DNA of 64,000 nucleotides from Diphasiastrum complanatum (Eukaryota > Streptophyta > Lycopodiopsida > Lycopodiales > Lycopodiaceae), in NCBI GenBank assembly GCA_029204225.1, contig CM055101.1, positions 29,995,975-30,059,974 on the forward strand, written 5' to 3'. The position numbers and the translations under genes were made by a program. The notes under the pieces were generated by a model that worked only from the letters and a program-made list of their open reading frames with translations, was not told the origin of the DNA and ran no database searches. Below, piece by piece: positions 32,260-45,440 of this stretch; position 1 is the stretch's first letter; every line of letters starts with the position of its first letter.

Positions 32260-33042
32260 TTACAGCTCTACTTTAAGATCTATGGACTGATCTTGCAAGA
32301 GATCATATGGCTTTATTTGAGAATCTATCTCTAGATAGGCCTTTTTGGAAGCAATTGTTTCATAGAATGATTTGTCCTCATAGAATTCTACATCTCTTGA
32401 AATTATGACTTTCTTAGTCTCTGGGATATAAACTTTATATCCTTTCTGGTGGTTAGGATACCCCACAAATATACCTCTTCGTGCTCTTGGGTCAAGTTTT
32501 CTCTTGCCAACATCTTCCACTAATGTGTAGCATAAACAACCAAAAACTTTGATATGGTCTAGCTTCAGTTTGGACTTTGTCCAGAGCTCATTAGGGGTTC
32601 TCCATCCCAGCCAAATAGTTCAAATTCTCTACTGACATATTCTCCTCCATTATCTGTTCTCAATGCCAGAGGTGCTTGTCCTTTTTGTGATTTACATGCA
32701 GTCACATATTCTTTGAAAAGAGATAAAGCATCTGATTTGAGTTTTACAGACTTTACAACAGTATAACGAGAATAATCATCAGTGATCGTTATAAACTATT
32801 TTGCTGACCCTATGGATAATACTTCAATGGTCCACAAAGATCACTATGAACAAGCTCGAGCACTTTAGCACTTTCTTGCTAAAGTGCTCACTAGATCTAT
32901 GAAATGATTTCTTATGCAATTTTCCTTTAAGACAGACTTCACACTGTTTGCAGTTGGTTTCTTTCCTTTCATCCCATCCGTCTAGTTTGATTCCTTTTGA
33001 TATTAGTTTTGCTAGTTTCCTGTGGGATGCATGTCCACTCAT
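32260..33042 (-). pseudogene. Copia integrase fragment (family E), copy 2
   Basis: Offset copy of 21335-22117: zinc region 33042-32824 and C-terminal box 32520-32260 with identical breaks. Confidence 0.88.
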
Positions 33043-33847
33043 GCTTCATATCATTCTAGTTGATTGTTGTGCTGTGGACAGTTTTGATTGTCAGGCTTTC
33101 AAATTTAGTATCGAAACGAGAATGTTTTTTACATCACTTTCTTTATGATTATCCGTCCAAGTAATGATTTGTTCCATCTTCATTTTGAATGTGCTCACGT
33201 ATGTCAAGTTCGTCTGAATTTTTTGATGAGTTTGTGCTTCATGAAGAGATGGATGTATTCTCAAAGTAACATGGTTAGTAACATGCAGCTTTAGGTAATA
33301 TTAAAGCTGTTTTAACACTTGACTGCCAAACTTTCCAATTATTCTGAGCAGCAATTGCAACCATAATTCTTATAGAGGTAATTCTAACCACAGGTGCATA
33401 AGTTTAGGTATAGTATATTCCTTCTATTTGACTATATCCCTTTGCCACAGGCTTGGCTTTAAAGTTTAAACCTGTCAACTGTTTTGTCATCCTTCAATTT
33501 TAATTTGTACACCCATTTGTTTCCAATTACCTTTGAATTTTCAGCATGTCTACAAGTTCCCATTCCTGGTTTTCTTCCATGGACTGAATCACTTATTCCA
33601 TCGCTTTCCTCCAGCTTAGCCAAAACTTGGACTGCTTTGCTTTTGATAGAGTTTTTGGTTCTAGTATGAGATCATTTCTTACTTTCACATTAGGGCCCAT
33701 TTTGGACTCAAAAAGGGCCTCTTCACTAATTATAATTAGTGTTAATGACGACATGTGTACCAATAAGAGAGTGACAATTGAGATGGAATGGTCCATATGA
33801 CATGGCACATCCAATGGTGTAGATTGGATCTTTAAATTATAACTCAC
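33043..33847 (-). pseudogene. Copia RT N-terminal fragment (family E), copy 2 second block, plus upstream linker
   Basis: Copy of 22118-22760, and because this unit keeps its right flank the frame continues upstream to 33847 (EVRNDLILEPKTLSKAKQS preceded by a non-copia stretch). Confidence 0.75.
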
Positions 33848-34047
33848 CCACTAACCCTCCTCTAACTCTACCTACTCAACTCACATCAATGATAGTATTG
33901 CAATGGTACAATTGCTATTTTTTCAAACACTTCAAATAATCTATTTTTTAACTCAGAATGAGAAAAAAGGGGGCTCAATATTTCTTTGGGCCCCCATTTT
34001 GAAAAACAAATTCAAAAAAAAAATGAGAGGGAGGGGGGCTTGAAAAT
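33848..34047. other. AT-rich spacer with a G/C-run inverted motif
   Basis: AGGGGGCTCAATATTTC then TTTGGGCCCCCATTTTG near 33967-34003 forms an imperfect hairpin. Possibly a small MITE remnant; no TSD identified. Confidence 0.3.
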
Positions 34048-34174
34048 GACAACTATATGTACAGTGTAATTTCATTTTGAGAAATACAGTTGCTATGTGA
34101 GCTTGCTGAGGAGAGTGATTGTGTGTGTTACTGTGTAGCACGATCTGTGTTCCTGTGCAAAGCAAATTCTAAGT

Positions 34175-34186
34175 TGGTATCAGAGC
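34175..34186 (+). promoter_or_regulatory. Primer-binding site, family A copy 2
   Basis: TGGTATCAGAGC directly after LTR end AATTCTAAGT, confirming the LTR boundary of the family. Confidence 0.94.
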
Positions 34187-35477
34187 CGTACAGGGAGTGT
34201 ACACAGTATAGTGTCACCGTTGAAGAGAGCTTCGGGAGAACTGTCTTCTGAGAGTTCGGGGTTTTACGGCGGGTTGAAGATGGAAAGAGAAGCACTGGTG
34301 CACGGTTTCTAATTTATAGAGGCTTGCTAAGCTCATAAAAGGGATTATTAGCCTGTGCATAGCATCAGACAGGGAAAAATTTGGTGAAAATTTGACAATT
34401 TCGAAGCCAGCTGAAAATTGAAACCGGACTTGGGGTTACGGTTTTTATACATAACTGGTGATTTCTTCGCTGTTTGTGCACCGTTTTGGATGCCGTAAGG
34501 ACATGAAGGAAGCTAATCACATTGTCAATGAGCCATGGAAAGATTGTGAGGTTTGTGTCAGAGATTTGTCTCCAGACAGTTAACCTAGCAGATTTGCGGT
34601 AAAAAGGTGAAAAAGCCACTTTGTCAAGTTGAGCTAAAATCACCGTTTCTCCATGGAATTTCCTGACTGAGCACTCTACAGTCATGGATTCAATAGGGCG
34701 ACCCTGATCCAGGCCTCAGATTGTGTTCAAAACGATCTACAGGAGAGCTTGATCCAACATTTTTCAGGGAAGGAAGGCGCGGCTGCAGGCATGGAAGTTG
34801 CGGGCTGTTCGTGCACGCAACACTCAGCTTAGTGTATCGAATACCATAGCGTCTGCAAGAGTTTAGTTCGATGCCCAGATGTACTTTGAACCTGTGGATG
34901 AGGTGTCAAATGAATCAACGGTCCAGCATCTGTGATGAGAGAGAAATGTGAACCACGAGATTTGGTTCAGCCATTGGATGAGCTTAAAAGAGGGTCCTAA
35001 AGAATTGAAGTGCATTCTAGCCTTCAACTTCATTAAAAATTTTCATACTGAAAGTTGAGTTGGGTCCCTTCACAAGTGAAGAGTGAAGTTTCTTCAAAGT
35101 GAAGAAACAGTTCAAAAGCTAAAAAAGTCCCTATTTTTGGGTCCTTTGCCCGTTTTGACCCAAACGAAAGGCTATAACCTCCAAACGAAGGGCACTTGGA
35201 CTGTACCTGAAAGTACGATACAGCAAAACAGAGCGGTTGTAGCAAAGTGTTCGGAGTACGTCAGAAGTAGTTTCACCATTCCACTGGGCACGTTGTTGGG
35301 AATTGACGACTGAGTGCATTTCGGAAGGCGACGCCGATTTGGCTTTCAAATTGGTGGAAAAGCGGCGAGTGGCCTGGTAAGAAAAAAAGTGCAGGTCATT
35401 ATTTTCAACTTTTGACATCACTGTTGGCCTCGACATACTGTTCTTAGCCTAAGGCAGAAGTTTTAAGCAGATTTACG

Positions 35478-36033
35478 ATGGCAAACATGGGAGAGTCCAT
35501 TTTGAGTGAAAGTAGCAAATTGGATGGGATTTCCAACTATGCAGTGTGGAAATTCAAAATGAAAAACATACTGACGGAGAAAGATGTGTGGGAAGTCGTC
35601 ACATGTGATGAGAGAAGGCCGCCAACTGAAGCAGACATCAAAGTGTTCGACAAAAAGTTTAGGAAAGCTTTGACCTTCATTAACTTGTCAGTGAAGGATC
35701 ACATCATTACCCACATTTGTGATGCTATTACACCCAGACAGGCATGGGATGTGCTAAAGGAGCAGTTCGAGACGTCAAATCCGTCAAGAATCATGTTTCT
35801 GAAGGCAAAGTTGAATAGTGCCCGCATGGAACAAGGAGAGCACATTCAGACGTACATGACCAGAATCAAGACAATGAGAGATGAACTGCATTCTATTGGA
35901 AAGCACATACGTGATGTGGAGCTGGAGTATAATGTAGTATGTGGCATTGCATAACCCTATCAGATGTTTGTGAGCGAAATAGCATCAAGAGAAAGATTGC
36001 CAAGCTTTGACAAGCTCACAGGAATCTTGATGG
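35478..36033 (+). pseudogene. Family A gag fragment
   Basis: ATG at 35478, 158 codons open to TAA at 35952-35954; then PYQMFVSEIASRERLPSF continues in frame after the stop. Keeps Gln (TPRQAWDV) where the complete copy has TAG. Lost before the zinc knuckle. Confidence 0.92.
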
Positions 36034-36662
36034 CAATTTGGAGCTTGTCAAATGCATCGAGAAGCGCCAAACAACGCTGCCATGAAAACATATCAAAAGC
36101 ACACGAGCTGTTGCGCATCGCATATCATCTCTGGAAATTCATGTTACATAAAAAGTTCAGCTTCAAACAGGGTATGGTAGAGAAGGAGATGAGCGACTGC
36201 ACCACCATCTTGTGTGTTCTTAGTTTAGCAATCGAAAGTAGAGAAACGCTTTCATTCATGTTTCTGCAGTCAAGACCTTTTTGGGAAGATGTTTGATGTA
36301 TGTTCGTGAGTTGCGGTATATTTGATTGTCTTGGTTGTACATTAAGCAACTTATACTCTAAATGCCAGTCTAGTTTTCCAAAAATACAAAACCGTAAATT
36401 CGGATGTAGCGTTTGGAAAAAAACAAGGTGAAGTAGTTTTGTAAGACGATGTCTCATTTTGGATAATGTTCCAGGCCAATTTACAAGCCTGCAAGATGAC
36501 CTTGCATTTATACATAGACATTTATATAGAAATAGTAGATCAGGTGTCTTTAGCTTTGACGATCTTACTTGATCCGTGTGACGGTGGGTTACAGTGACCA
36601 TGATTGCACCCTGTAGCGCTTTTGTTGTTGTTGTAGAATGAGAGTCCATCAAACGTCTTAGC
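36034..36662. other. No recognised feature
   Basis: A 184-codon frame on the minus strand (36125-36679) has no recognisable domain and biased composition; not called. Confidence 0.5.
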
Positions 36663-36833
36663 TGTAAGCTATAACACACTTCAACATGGCCACTAGCTCT
36701 CCTCGATCTAAGAAGCCTAAGAAGAATTTAGTGAGTGAATAGAGGATTGTAAGCTATAACACACTTCAACATGGTCGCTAGCTCTCCTCAATCTAAGAAG
36801 CCTAAGAAGAATTTAGTGAGTGAAGAGAGGATT
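36663..36833. repeat. 85-bp tandem duplication
   Basis: Units 36663-36747 and 36748-36833 (TGTAAGCTATAACACACTTC to AGTGAGTGAATAGAGGAT), differing at a few positions. Young duplication. Confidence 0.92.
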
Positions 36834-37412
<579 letters not shown>

Positions 37413-37539
37413 CATATCACTGGTCATTTGTCTGTTGGTAGTCTTGCGTGTTCATTAAACTTGTGCACGTAATGGTTGGATATTGTGATAGAGAATCCAT
37501 ATAATCACCTCACTCTTGGATTGTTATATTGTGATACAG

Positions 37540-37818
37540 AATCCAGATGATTGCTTCAGTGACATATTGACGAACTTCAAAACCAGAAATTTCCGAACTT
37601 CAAAAGCTACGATAAGACCTTTGGATTACGGAGCTGCATGCAACCAGTACCAGCGAAGCGTACTTGCATTTTTCATTGCTTTGGGACTAGTGAAAAGCTT
37701 GAAGGCAGAGATGACATATACCTCATCAGTTCGGAATTATGGACACATAGTGGAAGTGGAGTGGCTTGTGGATGAACAATATATGCTTATCGTTCATGCC
37801 ACCCTTTCTACAAATTAA
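37540..37818 (+). other. Possible terminal exon of an unrecognised gene
   Basis: A GTGATACAG acceptor-like site at 37531-37539 precedes 92 open codons ending in TAA. Composition is protein-like (DYGAACNQYQRSVLAFFIAL, VEVEWLVDEQ), but no family was recognised and no upstream exon was found. Confidence 0.25.
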
Positions 37819-39039
<1,221 letters not shown>

Positions 39040-39262
39040 TAAACCATCTTTTCCAATAACACCTACAAATTTATCAAGGTTTTTTCAAACTTTTATGTTT
39101 TTGCTCCGTTGAGCTCCCTTTCTCAAAATTTTGTGTGGCTACTACAATTTCATTCCATATTCTATTGCACAGTACAAGATTTTCTTGTATGATTGGAAAG
39201 AAATCTTCTTGCTTTAGCAGTGCCAATTGATGGCTTATTGGGAATATTTTATGATTTTCCAT
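39040..39262 (-). pseudogene. Second fragment of the captured unknown gene
   Basis: Minus-strand IWNEIVVATQNFEKGSS parallels FWTDIIVATQDFEKDGK at about 5090-5140 on the plus strand, and the following bases remain alignable (TTTGAAAAAACCTTGATAAAT versus ATGGAAAAAGCTTGATAGTAT). Short and ending in a stop. Shows the unknown family is multi-copy. Confidence 0.5.
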
Positions 39263-40973
39263 ATTTCCAACTTGACATTTTCTTTATGTGATCTTGTCTT
39301 TGAAGGCACTCAAATTTTGTTATTGCAAATTTGACCAAGGTATTAGGCCAATTTTGGGCTAATGAAATTTATTTGTAAATTATAGGAAGGTTGAGATTCT
39401 CTGTTGTATTATGGTAGTTGAATAAATAAGTTAGGATAAGTGGTTATAGAAAGGTTTATGAATTGTTAATTAGAGCAGGTAAGTAATGAAAAGATAGGAC
39501 AATAGGGAGATGAAAATGTTGGTTTCAAGTGAATGGTAGAAGTCGAACCGACCGCAAGGCAAAATAGCATACGAAGCATTTGTGGTCCTGGCGTTGTTTT
39601 GCAATAGGTTAGAGAGTGTATAAATAGGAGGATTATGTTCGAAGGAGGGGACTATTGGTTTACACTTAATACGCGAGTGTAGCCATGGGTTAGAAGGGTG
39701 AGAGCCAACCATGAGCTCTGCTTTACAACTTTTGCATCAAAATTGTCAGCTACAAGAGGAATTAGCCTTGCCTAAGACCTTTTAAGCAATTGCGACATAG
39801 GATTGTGTGGCAGACTCTGTTGTGTAAGATTGTATAGTTGTTGGGACTACATGAAATATAATTGTAGTATATCATTTCCATTGTGTCATTGTTGATGTAA
39901 TGTCATTTACAGGTGAATGGGATATTTTTACTCTACAATTTCAATTACGGTATGGTATAAGTGATGCTTGGACACCAATATTAATGTGGCATTATGGGTT
40001 CATGTTGGTATTGTTTAATGGATGGGCTCACCTTGCCATTTTATTACTGTCTATAGTGTACGACGGTTCAGTCTTGAATGCTAGGTTAACGTGGACATTT
40101 TATTAATAGTTTAGCATTAGGTAGTTAGGTGCACATTTTATCCCCTAACACCTTTTTGGATTTAGGTTTAGTATTCCAAAAAAAAAATGATATAAAGATA
40201 TAACAACCCTTCCATCATTTGTACCTCTTAGTGCAATCTGAAAATGTGGAGTTTCTTAAGCGAAATCAGTAGAACACTTTTGAATTTCGAATATTCTAGA
40301 TCTCATATGGGAGCCTTACTTCATCATTCAACATTCATGTTATAACAATCTCTCATACAATAAAGACATGGACTCTTTTCAGTTGCAACTTGTAAAACTG
40401 CAAAGCATCGTGTCTTCAATGCATACCTACATACATTTCAATGGTTTCAAATCACTTGCAAGGTGTCATTCAACTTGAAAACTTTCATGATTTTTCATAG
40501 TAGATTTTTGACCTTGCAACTCTTATAGTACTATTTGTGAGAATATCCATGAAATTTTTTTTGACCTTGTAACTCTTATAGTACTACAGTGATCACTGAT
40601 ATTTTTTAATAGAGGTGATGGCCCTCACATGCATCAATCTCAATGTATATGCAGGATCTTTTCATAAAAGAGGATCAAGATGCACATCTCTGGTTCTACC
40701 ATACTCAAGCATGGGTAGGATGCAAGGTTTTGGGCTTGCTAAGATTTCTCCTAATCAACCGGCTCCAAGGATGGAAACTATCTACTGTACATTATTTTGA
40801 CCTTGTCATAATTCCTACGTTTAAGTAGGGTGTAGCAACATAGGAGATGTATGGTCCTATAGGGAGGCTGTGATGAAAAATTTTACATGCTCATATAATC
40901 ACTATGTAATGGAGAAGATGTTGTATACTTCATGTGATTCTCTCAAAGGTATCTCATTGTGATATTGGTAGGC
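39263..40973. other. Long AT-rich region without a recognised gene
   Basis: No frame over 80 codons and no transposon motif. One local repeat was noticed: TTTTTGACCTTGCAACTC near 40504 and TTTTGACCTTGTAACTC near 40559, each followed by TTATAGTACTA. Confidence 0.5.
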
Positions 40974-41735
40974 TCTCAAAATGATAGGGTATTTACTCTA
41001 CGAGCATTTCATAAAATTTCAAATCAAACATAAGGACATTACAATGAGATAATTCTCATAGAACAAAACGTATCCTTACTCTTGTTGCTTTCTTATATAT
41101 GTCATTCAAGATTTACTCAGTTTTGGCCTTACTTACTATCTCCCTTAAAGCAAGTTTAATAGATCAGTCTGTCTCACATCCATTCTTCTCAGTGTCAACT
41201 CCCCAGCCTATCTAGTTAGAAGATAGTTGTATGTACATAGTTGCAAATCTTGTGTTCCAAGGAATTATCCTAACTATCTTGATCCTATATGAGAAACGAT
41301 TGGGTTGATTTTTGTGGCAATGTGTTCAGTATGGCCACATGTATAATCCCCACTACTATGTTCCAAAGAGATGAGGGTCATTTGCATTAACTCAAAGACA
41401 CATTTATCTCATGCACTCATCAAATTCTCAATTAGGAAAATTTTCTTAAATACTTTCATGCACATTCGATCACTTGAAGTTCAGACAATGATGACTTCTA
41501 GGCATGCCAATAAGAAGGGCGAGTTAAAGTTGTCATTTCTTTAGAACATATAGGTACTTAGCTTTCTTAAAGACACATAACAGTTGTTAATAGCATGTCT
41601 TTTGAATGTGGTACAACCCTTCTCTATGATTAATAATCTAATTTATTAAGAAGTAAAAGAAAACGATTTGTATTTCAGAGAGAATCAAAAGTATGTAAAA
41701 GCTTATAGTAACAAGCTAATGCCATACACGTAACA
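40974..41735 (-). repeat. LTR-like repeat F, copy 1
   Basis: Reverse complement of 62099-62877, with small differences. On the minus strand it starts TGTTACGTGTATGGC and ends CCCTATCATTTTGAG. TG start and about 770-bp length suit an LTR; no PBS or TSD was seen, so a solo LTR is possible. Confidence 0.7.
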
Positions 41736-42368
41736 TGCACAACCATATAACTCCTCAAAATATTCTTCATACTAGTATTGAAATATGAAAGTGAGATAAA
41801 GAAACACATATACGAGATTTGCAGGTTTTTCTCTAGCTCTAGCTCACATGAAATCAAAGACTGACTATGTGTGCATGAATGGGTTAACTTCTCAAGTTCA
41901 CATCTCTAGCTCTTGTGTACTTTACTAGTAAGTGCTCAAAAATCAACAAGAGAAATTACACCTCAAACTTTCATGCTTATGCAATTGTATCCAATCTCAG
42001 CATCCAAGTGTCTGTTGGAAAACAACACTTATAAAGCAGATTAGATGATGTAACCAACAATCGGATGTAGAATTACCACTCTATTGATACTCAGCTCTGC
42101 GTAGAAATGTGTATGTACAATGGCACATAGTGCTATCCTTATAGGAATGTTCTTCAGCCTCAATGTCACTTACGAACCGTCAAATGTCGGTTCTGAACTT
42201 CTATTACGTCTCTTTAGAACATCGCAACTTCTACTCGAGATATGAATTTACAAAGTGCGAAATAGGCCTTTACATGTATTTAGGCACTATGGCACATTTT
42301 ATATATATGGAAATTGAAAATTTTTACAATAAATGACAAAATTTGGATAATGTGAGATCATAAGACTC
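41736..42368. other. No recognised feature
   Basis: AT-rich, no supported gene. Confidence 0.5.
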
Positions 42369-42525
42369 CACAACATAGTAACATAGACAGAAAGCACTCT
42401 CCATACCAAACTCACGTAGCAACTGTATTTCTCAAAACCAAAATACATTGTACATATAGTTCTTCACTATGGCAATCCATGCATGGCCCAGGTTGCCATT
42501 GACGGGATGCGTGTCCCATCACTTG
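42369..42525 (-). repeat. Family A LTR fragment
   Basis: Matches the family-A LTR interior (AGCAACTGTATTTCTCAAAA, GTACATATAGTT, CCATGCATGRCCCAGGTTG, GCGTGTCCCATC) with more divergence than the paired LTRs. Abruptly joined to copia RT at 42526. Confidence 0.85.
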
Positions 42526-42690
42526 CAGGTATTAAACCTATTGACTCTAAATGGATCTTCAAGCTAAAGCTTAAGCTAGATGGATCAATATCCAAATGGA
42601 AAGCTTGTTTAGTGGTTAAAGGATCTGAGCAAGTCTATGGAATAGATTACACTGACACCTTTAGTCCAATGGTAAAGCATCAATCTATTC
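42526..42690 (+). pseudogene. Copia RT start fragment
   Basis: IDSKWIFKLKLKLDGSISKW, then VVKGSEQVYGIDYTDTFSPM: the RVT_2 start in one open frame fused to the LTR fragment. The typical KARLVA is altered (KACLVV). Ends at HQSI. Confidence 0.85.
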
Positions 42691-43199
42691 GCACCTGCAG
42701 AAGATCTGGACATTCACTAGACATAATGCAAGAAAACGACGTGTGTTTGAAGGAAAAGATATTGCTGAATTGGATACACACAATGAATCACTACCCAATT
42801 TTGGCAACATTTTGGAAGAACTTGAACCACTCATCCAAACTCCAAATGATGTTTAAATAATGGAAGAAGAAGGTACAAATGGAAATGATGAGATTCCTAC
42901 GATCGTACAAGACCAAATTTGGGGTTATTTGGCCCCCACATTTGGATGAGATAGAATTAAAAGAAGAGGAGATTGAATATGAGGGTACCTCAATTCATCA
43001 AAGAGACACAATCGGAAATTTACGATTATACCTAGACCTAGATTCAGATGAGTGTCAGGACTTGTGTGATGCCGAGAATGACGTAAATGATGAGAATGAT
43101 CTATGATTATTAATACTTAAATTCACTTGCACTCACTTTTTTTATATTCATCGCAATATTTTTTATGTATACTTTTATAGATAGAGTTGAATGTGATAA
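42691..43199 (+). other. Unrecognised acidic frame downstream of the RT fragment
   Basis: 42879-43106 encodes 75 codons ending in DECQDLCDAENDVNDEND; the other frame before it contains HNARKRRVFEGKDIAELD. Possibly the end of another transposon protein; no family recognised. Confidence 0.3.
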
Positions 43200-43760
43200 T
43201 TATAATACCCGAACCTTGCGGTTATGTCCTATTTCAGAATGCAAAATTCAAAACACATACACATCCTCTCAAACACACACATACACATCTTAAATAAATC
43301 TTACAATCTAATATAAACACTATCACAATCTATTATAACACAAACACACACACACACACTCTCTCTCTCTCTCTCTCTCTTAAAATTTTATTTTTCAAAA
43401 AAAGAACAAAAAATAAACTCCAAAATCTTTCAATATCTTCAAGCATACATCTACACTCCACCTCTTCTCTCTCTTTCTCTCTCACAAATTACAAATCTAA
43501 TAATATATTATTACCAAACACTATCCTAAATAATACTAACAATCTATTACAAGACCATTCAAAACCATATTCATACTAACAATATTCAAAGCCACTCTAA
43601 ATCAATGCAAAATTTAAAAACACATACACATAATACACACATACTCTCTCTCTCTATCTCTTTCTATCTTTCACACTCTCTATCTCTTCTCAAAACAAAC
43701 AAAGAAACACCAACCTCAAAAAGACAAACAAAAAAAAAACACCAACCTCAAACACTGATC
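43200..43760. repeat. Low-complexity CA/CT-rich region
   Basis: Short (CA)n at 43345-43359 and (CT)n at 43360-43380, with further TCTCTC and ACACAT runs to about 43740. AT-rich, no coding. Confidence 0.8.
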
Positions 43761-44687
43761 TTGAAGCACTGATCTTCAATTGCCCTCAACTGCTCCAGAG
43801 ATGCTCCAACCTACTTTTCATTGCATCAAATCACTCTTTTGTTGCTAAAGTTTCATTTACACTTGAAGGAACATCATCAAAGTTAAAGTAATAAGGGCAA
43901 TAAAAATTATACAATCATCAACTTGTAATTGCTTCTCTCTTCCTTGTATTTGAGTCTTGATGGTTGCATTTGGGCTCTGATACTATGTTAAAATCAGAGG
44001 CTATGAACCTCATTTGGATACTAAAACATTGAAAAAGCATCAAAGGTTTCACTTATATCTAATAGATAGAAACCTAGCACACAATTCTACCTATTTTGTA
44101 TCTAATTGGCAAGAGCATTTGAAACCACAATCAAACTAGAATTAATTGATCCTCACATCCAATCACACATGTGAAAAGTATAATACTTTTTTCAGATTCA
44201 TATCTATTCATTAGACACAAAAAAAATCACATTCATCATGCATCAATTCCTCATTAAAGAGCAAACTTGCCAAAATCACTATCTCTTGATAATCTCTCAA
44301 AATATGCACAAAATGAGCTCTCAATCAATATCAAATGATCTCGGTATTGAGATTAGGGTAGAGTGCCATTGAGGTAGACCCTAAACCTGCCTTAGATCAT
44401 GCATAAGTTCCCTCTTGGTACCTCGAGTCAACTGACTTACAAAAGTAGGTGGCTGACCTCATAAAAAATTCCTATAATCCAGGAACATCATGATTGATGG
44501 ACTTAACACAATCATGACATTCAATTATGAAAATGGTGAGTTGATTACATCTAATCAATTCATAACTAAGTAAACAAGATGAGGACACATTTACAAATCT
44601 AATGAATTGGAATAGAATTCACTTTAGAAAAATATTTATTTAACTAATTCCATTTCATTATCAACTTGCAAAAAAAAAAAGGAATCG
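43761..44687. other. No recognised feature
   Basis: AT-rich; no gene or repeat recognised. Confidence 0.5.
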
Positions 44688-45022
44688 CATGGATAATCCA
44701 TGCAAAAGATATCCACGTGTGGATATCTTTAAGATGGAACTGAATAGTGACCCGGTCCAGTGAAGCTGTTATACAAAATGAAATTTGTGTGGATTATCCA
44801 CACGGATAACCGTTGTCTGGTGCCACCAAGCTTCCCTCCCAAACAATTGTTAGAATTTTCAAAATTCAATTTCGCGTGGATAATCCACGTGCATAAATTT
44901 TTTGACGCCGTGTCAGAAAAACACCGTTGGACTGGCCGAAGGCGTGTTCAACAAATTTTTGGCATGGATTTCGGAAAATCGACTAAGTGTTCGGTGTCAT
45001 ATGGATACTTCGCGTGGATAAA
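44688..45022. repeat. Cluster of GTGGATAATCCAC-type palindromes
   Basis: ATGGATAATCCAT near 44690, ATATCCACGTGTGGATAT near 44709, TGTGGATTATCCACA near 44788, CGTGGATAATCCACG near 44876, and a half-site CGTGGATAAAC near 45013. All share a (G)TGGAT core. A frame of 111 codons (44760-45095) runs through it but has no domain. Confidence 0.65.
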
Positions 45023-45294
45023 CATAGAGTCTTCTAGCTATGTAGATCTCAAACTGTTTTTGGTGGAATGTGGTGACTTTAGTTGCATTGGTTAGGTCTT
45101 ATTGCATTCTTCAAGAATCTATATCAAGTTTGTAGCATTTGCATATAGAAAGTGAATTATTCAATTTTTAGTGCCTTTGGAGAAACTCTATTTTTGATTG
45201 GATCTCTTGTGTTTGATGTTGCTGGACTTTTCAAGAGTGTATTTCAATCATAAAAGGTACAAAAGTTAATAATATTGTGGGTTGATCATTTGTT

Positions 45295-45440
45295 GATCAA
45301 GTATCTTTCATTCTATGTGTTGGATTTGCAAGGTTTGGTGCAAGAAAAAGGTTTGAGAGGTTCCATATGTTTGTGATTTTTTCTTGAGTTCATTTGTTGA
45401 CATTCAAAAGAATGTTTTGTGCATTGGAACATGTTGAAAT
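45295..45440 (+). repeat. Copia family B leader, copy 2
   Basis: Matches 8834-8998. It joins directly to mid-gag (GCTTTGAAGAAGCTTTATGAG), so the gag start is deleted here. Confidence 0.75.

Larger units (their letters stand above)
30370..33702 (+). repeat. 3.3-kb duplicated unit, copy 2
   Basis: Second copy of 19445-22777. Left edge is the filler junction; right edge continues into unique flank (TTGGACTCAAAAAGGGCC), so this copy keeps the original right flank and copy 1 the original left flank. Confidence 0.97.
34048..36033 (+). mobile_element. Copia family A, truncated copy 2
   Basis: Partial LTR end (34048-34174), PBS 34175-34186, leader to 35477, gag from 35478; homology to the complete copy stops at GGAATCTTGATG, 36033. 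Opposite strand to the complete copy. No 3' half. Confidence 0.92.

Noticed and set aside
36125-36679. 184-codon minus-strand frame
   Set aside because: No recognisable motif, composition unlike a protein, no splice or promoter context.
39900-40106. 68-codon membrane-like frame
   Set aside because: Short, AT-driven hydrophobic composition, no homologous copy or gene context.
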